From the NCBI GenBank assembly GCA_015661465.1, contig DQVZ01000297.1, positions 1-5,221 on the forward strand: DNA of 5,221 nucleotides, written 5' to 3'. This stretch comes from Aquifex aeolicus. Its GTDB lineage: Bacteria; Aquificota; Aquificia; Aquificales; Aquificaceae. Shown here piece after piece: positions 4,589 through 5,221 of the stretch. Within the stretch, counting starts at the first letter, position 1, and each line of letters begins with the position of its first letter. Both the position numbers and the translations under genes were made by a program. The notes below the pieces were generated by a model, which was not told where the DNA came from, searched no databases, and saw nothing but the letters and a program-made list of their open reading frames with translations.

Positions 4589-5221
4589 TTGTTCCCAGAA
4601 GTGATATCAGTTTTCGGGTTAAAAATAAGCCTCTACGGTATATTAGTTGCCTTGGGAGTAGTCCTAGGGTATCTTCTCGTACTAAAATTGGCAAAAAGGG
4701 AAAAACTTAACCTTAAAGCTGTAGAAAATAGCTTTTTCTTAGCTATACTTTTCGGAATCGTAGGAGCGCGGATATCTTACGCTATAGAACACCCTTACGA
4801 ATTTAGAGATTTAATAGATTACATAGCTATATGGAAAGGTGGAGTTTCTTTTTACGGAGGATTGATAGGGGGAATTGTTGGAGCTCTCATAGGTATAAAA
4901 ATTTTTAATTTACCTATTTGGAAGTCGGCGGATATTGCTGCTCCTGCAATAGCTTTGGCTCACTTTGTCGGAAGACTAGGGTGTACAAGTGCAGGATGCT
5001 GTTATGGGAAACCCTTTCCTTACACAACAAGCAATGAAATAGGTATCCACTTTACCGATAAATTTCCTTTTTTCTATATAGTTTTCCCTAAAGGAGCAAT
5101 AGCTCCACCTTTCACTCCTTTATACCCAACTCAACTTATGGAAGCTCTAGGGAATTTGCTGATATTTTTAATACTTTTGACTTTGTATAAGAAAAAACCT
5201 TACTATGGATTTGTGTTTTCC
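4589..5221 (+). CDS. lgt: Prolipoprotein diacylglyceryl transferase (Lgt), 3' end missing, variant signature
   Basis: Lgt is an inner-membrane enzyme moving diacylglyceryl from phosphatidylglycerol to the lipobox Cys of prolipoproteins. The 211 visible codons run from TTG 4589 off the right edge; the family is about 250-290 residues, so the last transmembrane segments are missing. Hydrophobic segments lie at about 13-34, 46-66, 86-106, 114-127 and 187-200. Family landmarks are [10 protein letters not shown] (14-23, Tyr16), GARISY (59-64), [12 protein letters not shown] (84-95), the signature [13 protein letters not shown] (128-140) with the essential Arg129, and YPTQLMEA (179-186). Two positions differ from E. 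coli Lgt: Tyr89 stands where His103 is, and the signature has Cys132, Cys137 and Cys138 where E. coli has Asn146, Glu151 and Leu152. This GxxGCxxxGCCYG variant is widespread in Lgt-annotated proteins of many phyla. A start by TTG is supported by AGGAGG upstream. It is divergent from queD with a 32-base gap. Confidence 0.9.
   Translation, partial: MFPEVISVFGLKISLYGILVALGVVLGYLLVLKLAKREKLNLKAVENSFFLAILFGIVGARISYAIEHPYEFRDLIDYIAIWKGGVSFYGGLIGGIVGALIGIKIFNLPIWKSADIAAPAIALAHFVGRLGCTSAGCCYGKPFPYTTSNEIGIHFTDKFPFFYIVFPKGAIAPPFTPLYPTQLMEALGNLLIFLILLTLYKKKPYYGFVFS

Overview
The window looks like a chromosomal segment from a member of the Aquificaceae, a close relative of Aquifex aeolicus but not that species. 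The main reason is the DnaA protein. It has the short Aquifex-type architecture (398 residues, almost no domain II), and the ATPase and ssDNA-binding residues I remember for A. aeolicus DnaA all recur at a constant offset of about +2. The DNA is AT-rich by eye and coding regions are tightly packed. I see no mobile element, CRISPR array, tRNA or rRNA.

Layout, left to right. (1) The N-terminal 88 codons of purH run leftward off the window edge. (2) A rightward aldo/keto reductase is divergent from purH across 37 bases of nearly pure A/T. (3) A rightward run follows: dnaA, a TIGR01212/YhcC-type radical SAM gene, and a 78-codon TPR-like gene translationally coupled to the radical SAM gene. This run ends at a perfect 18-base palindrome with a T-run. 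(4) A region of about 215 bases without an intact gene lies between the convergent ends of the TPR gene and queD. Read leftward it holds what looks like a decayed small gene directly after queD, with its frames joined across an A6 homopolymer. (5) Leftward queD (queuosine and 7-deazaguanine biosynthesis) is divergent from (6) rightward lgt, which is cut by the right edge. The two share a 32-base gap with overlapping, nearly symmetric -10 elements.

The genes are an assortment of housekeeping functions (purine synthesis, replication initiation, tRNA-modification precursor, lipoprotein modification) plus two poorly characterised ones, as is usual for Aquificales with their scattered operons. dnaA is not next to dnaN, gyrB, recF or rpmH, and I see no cluster of DnaA boxes, so nothing here supports an origin.

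The points most worth a second look are the decayed gene after queD, the shared queD/lgt promoter, the contrast between starts without a Shine-Dalgarno (purH, AKR, dnaA, radical SAM, queD) and starts with one (TPR gene, lgt), and the Cys-rich variant of the Lgt signature. I found no convincing evidence of a wholly new system.
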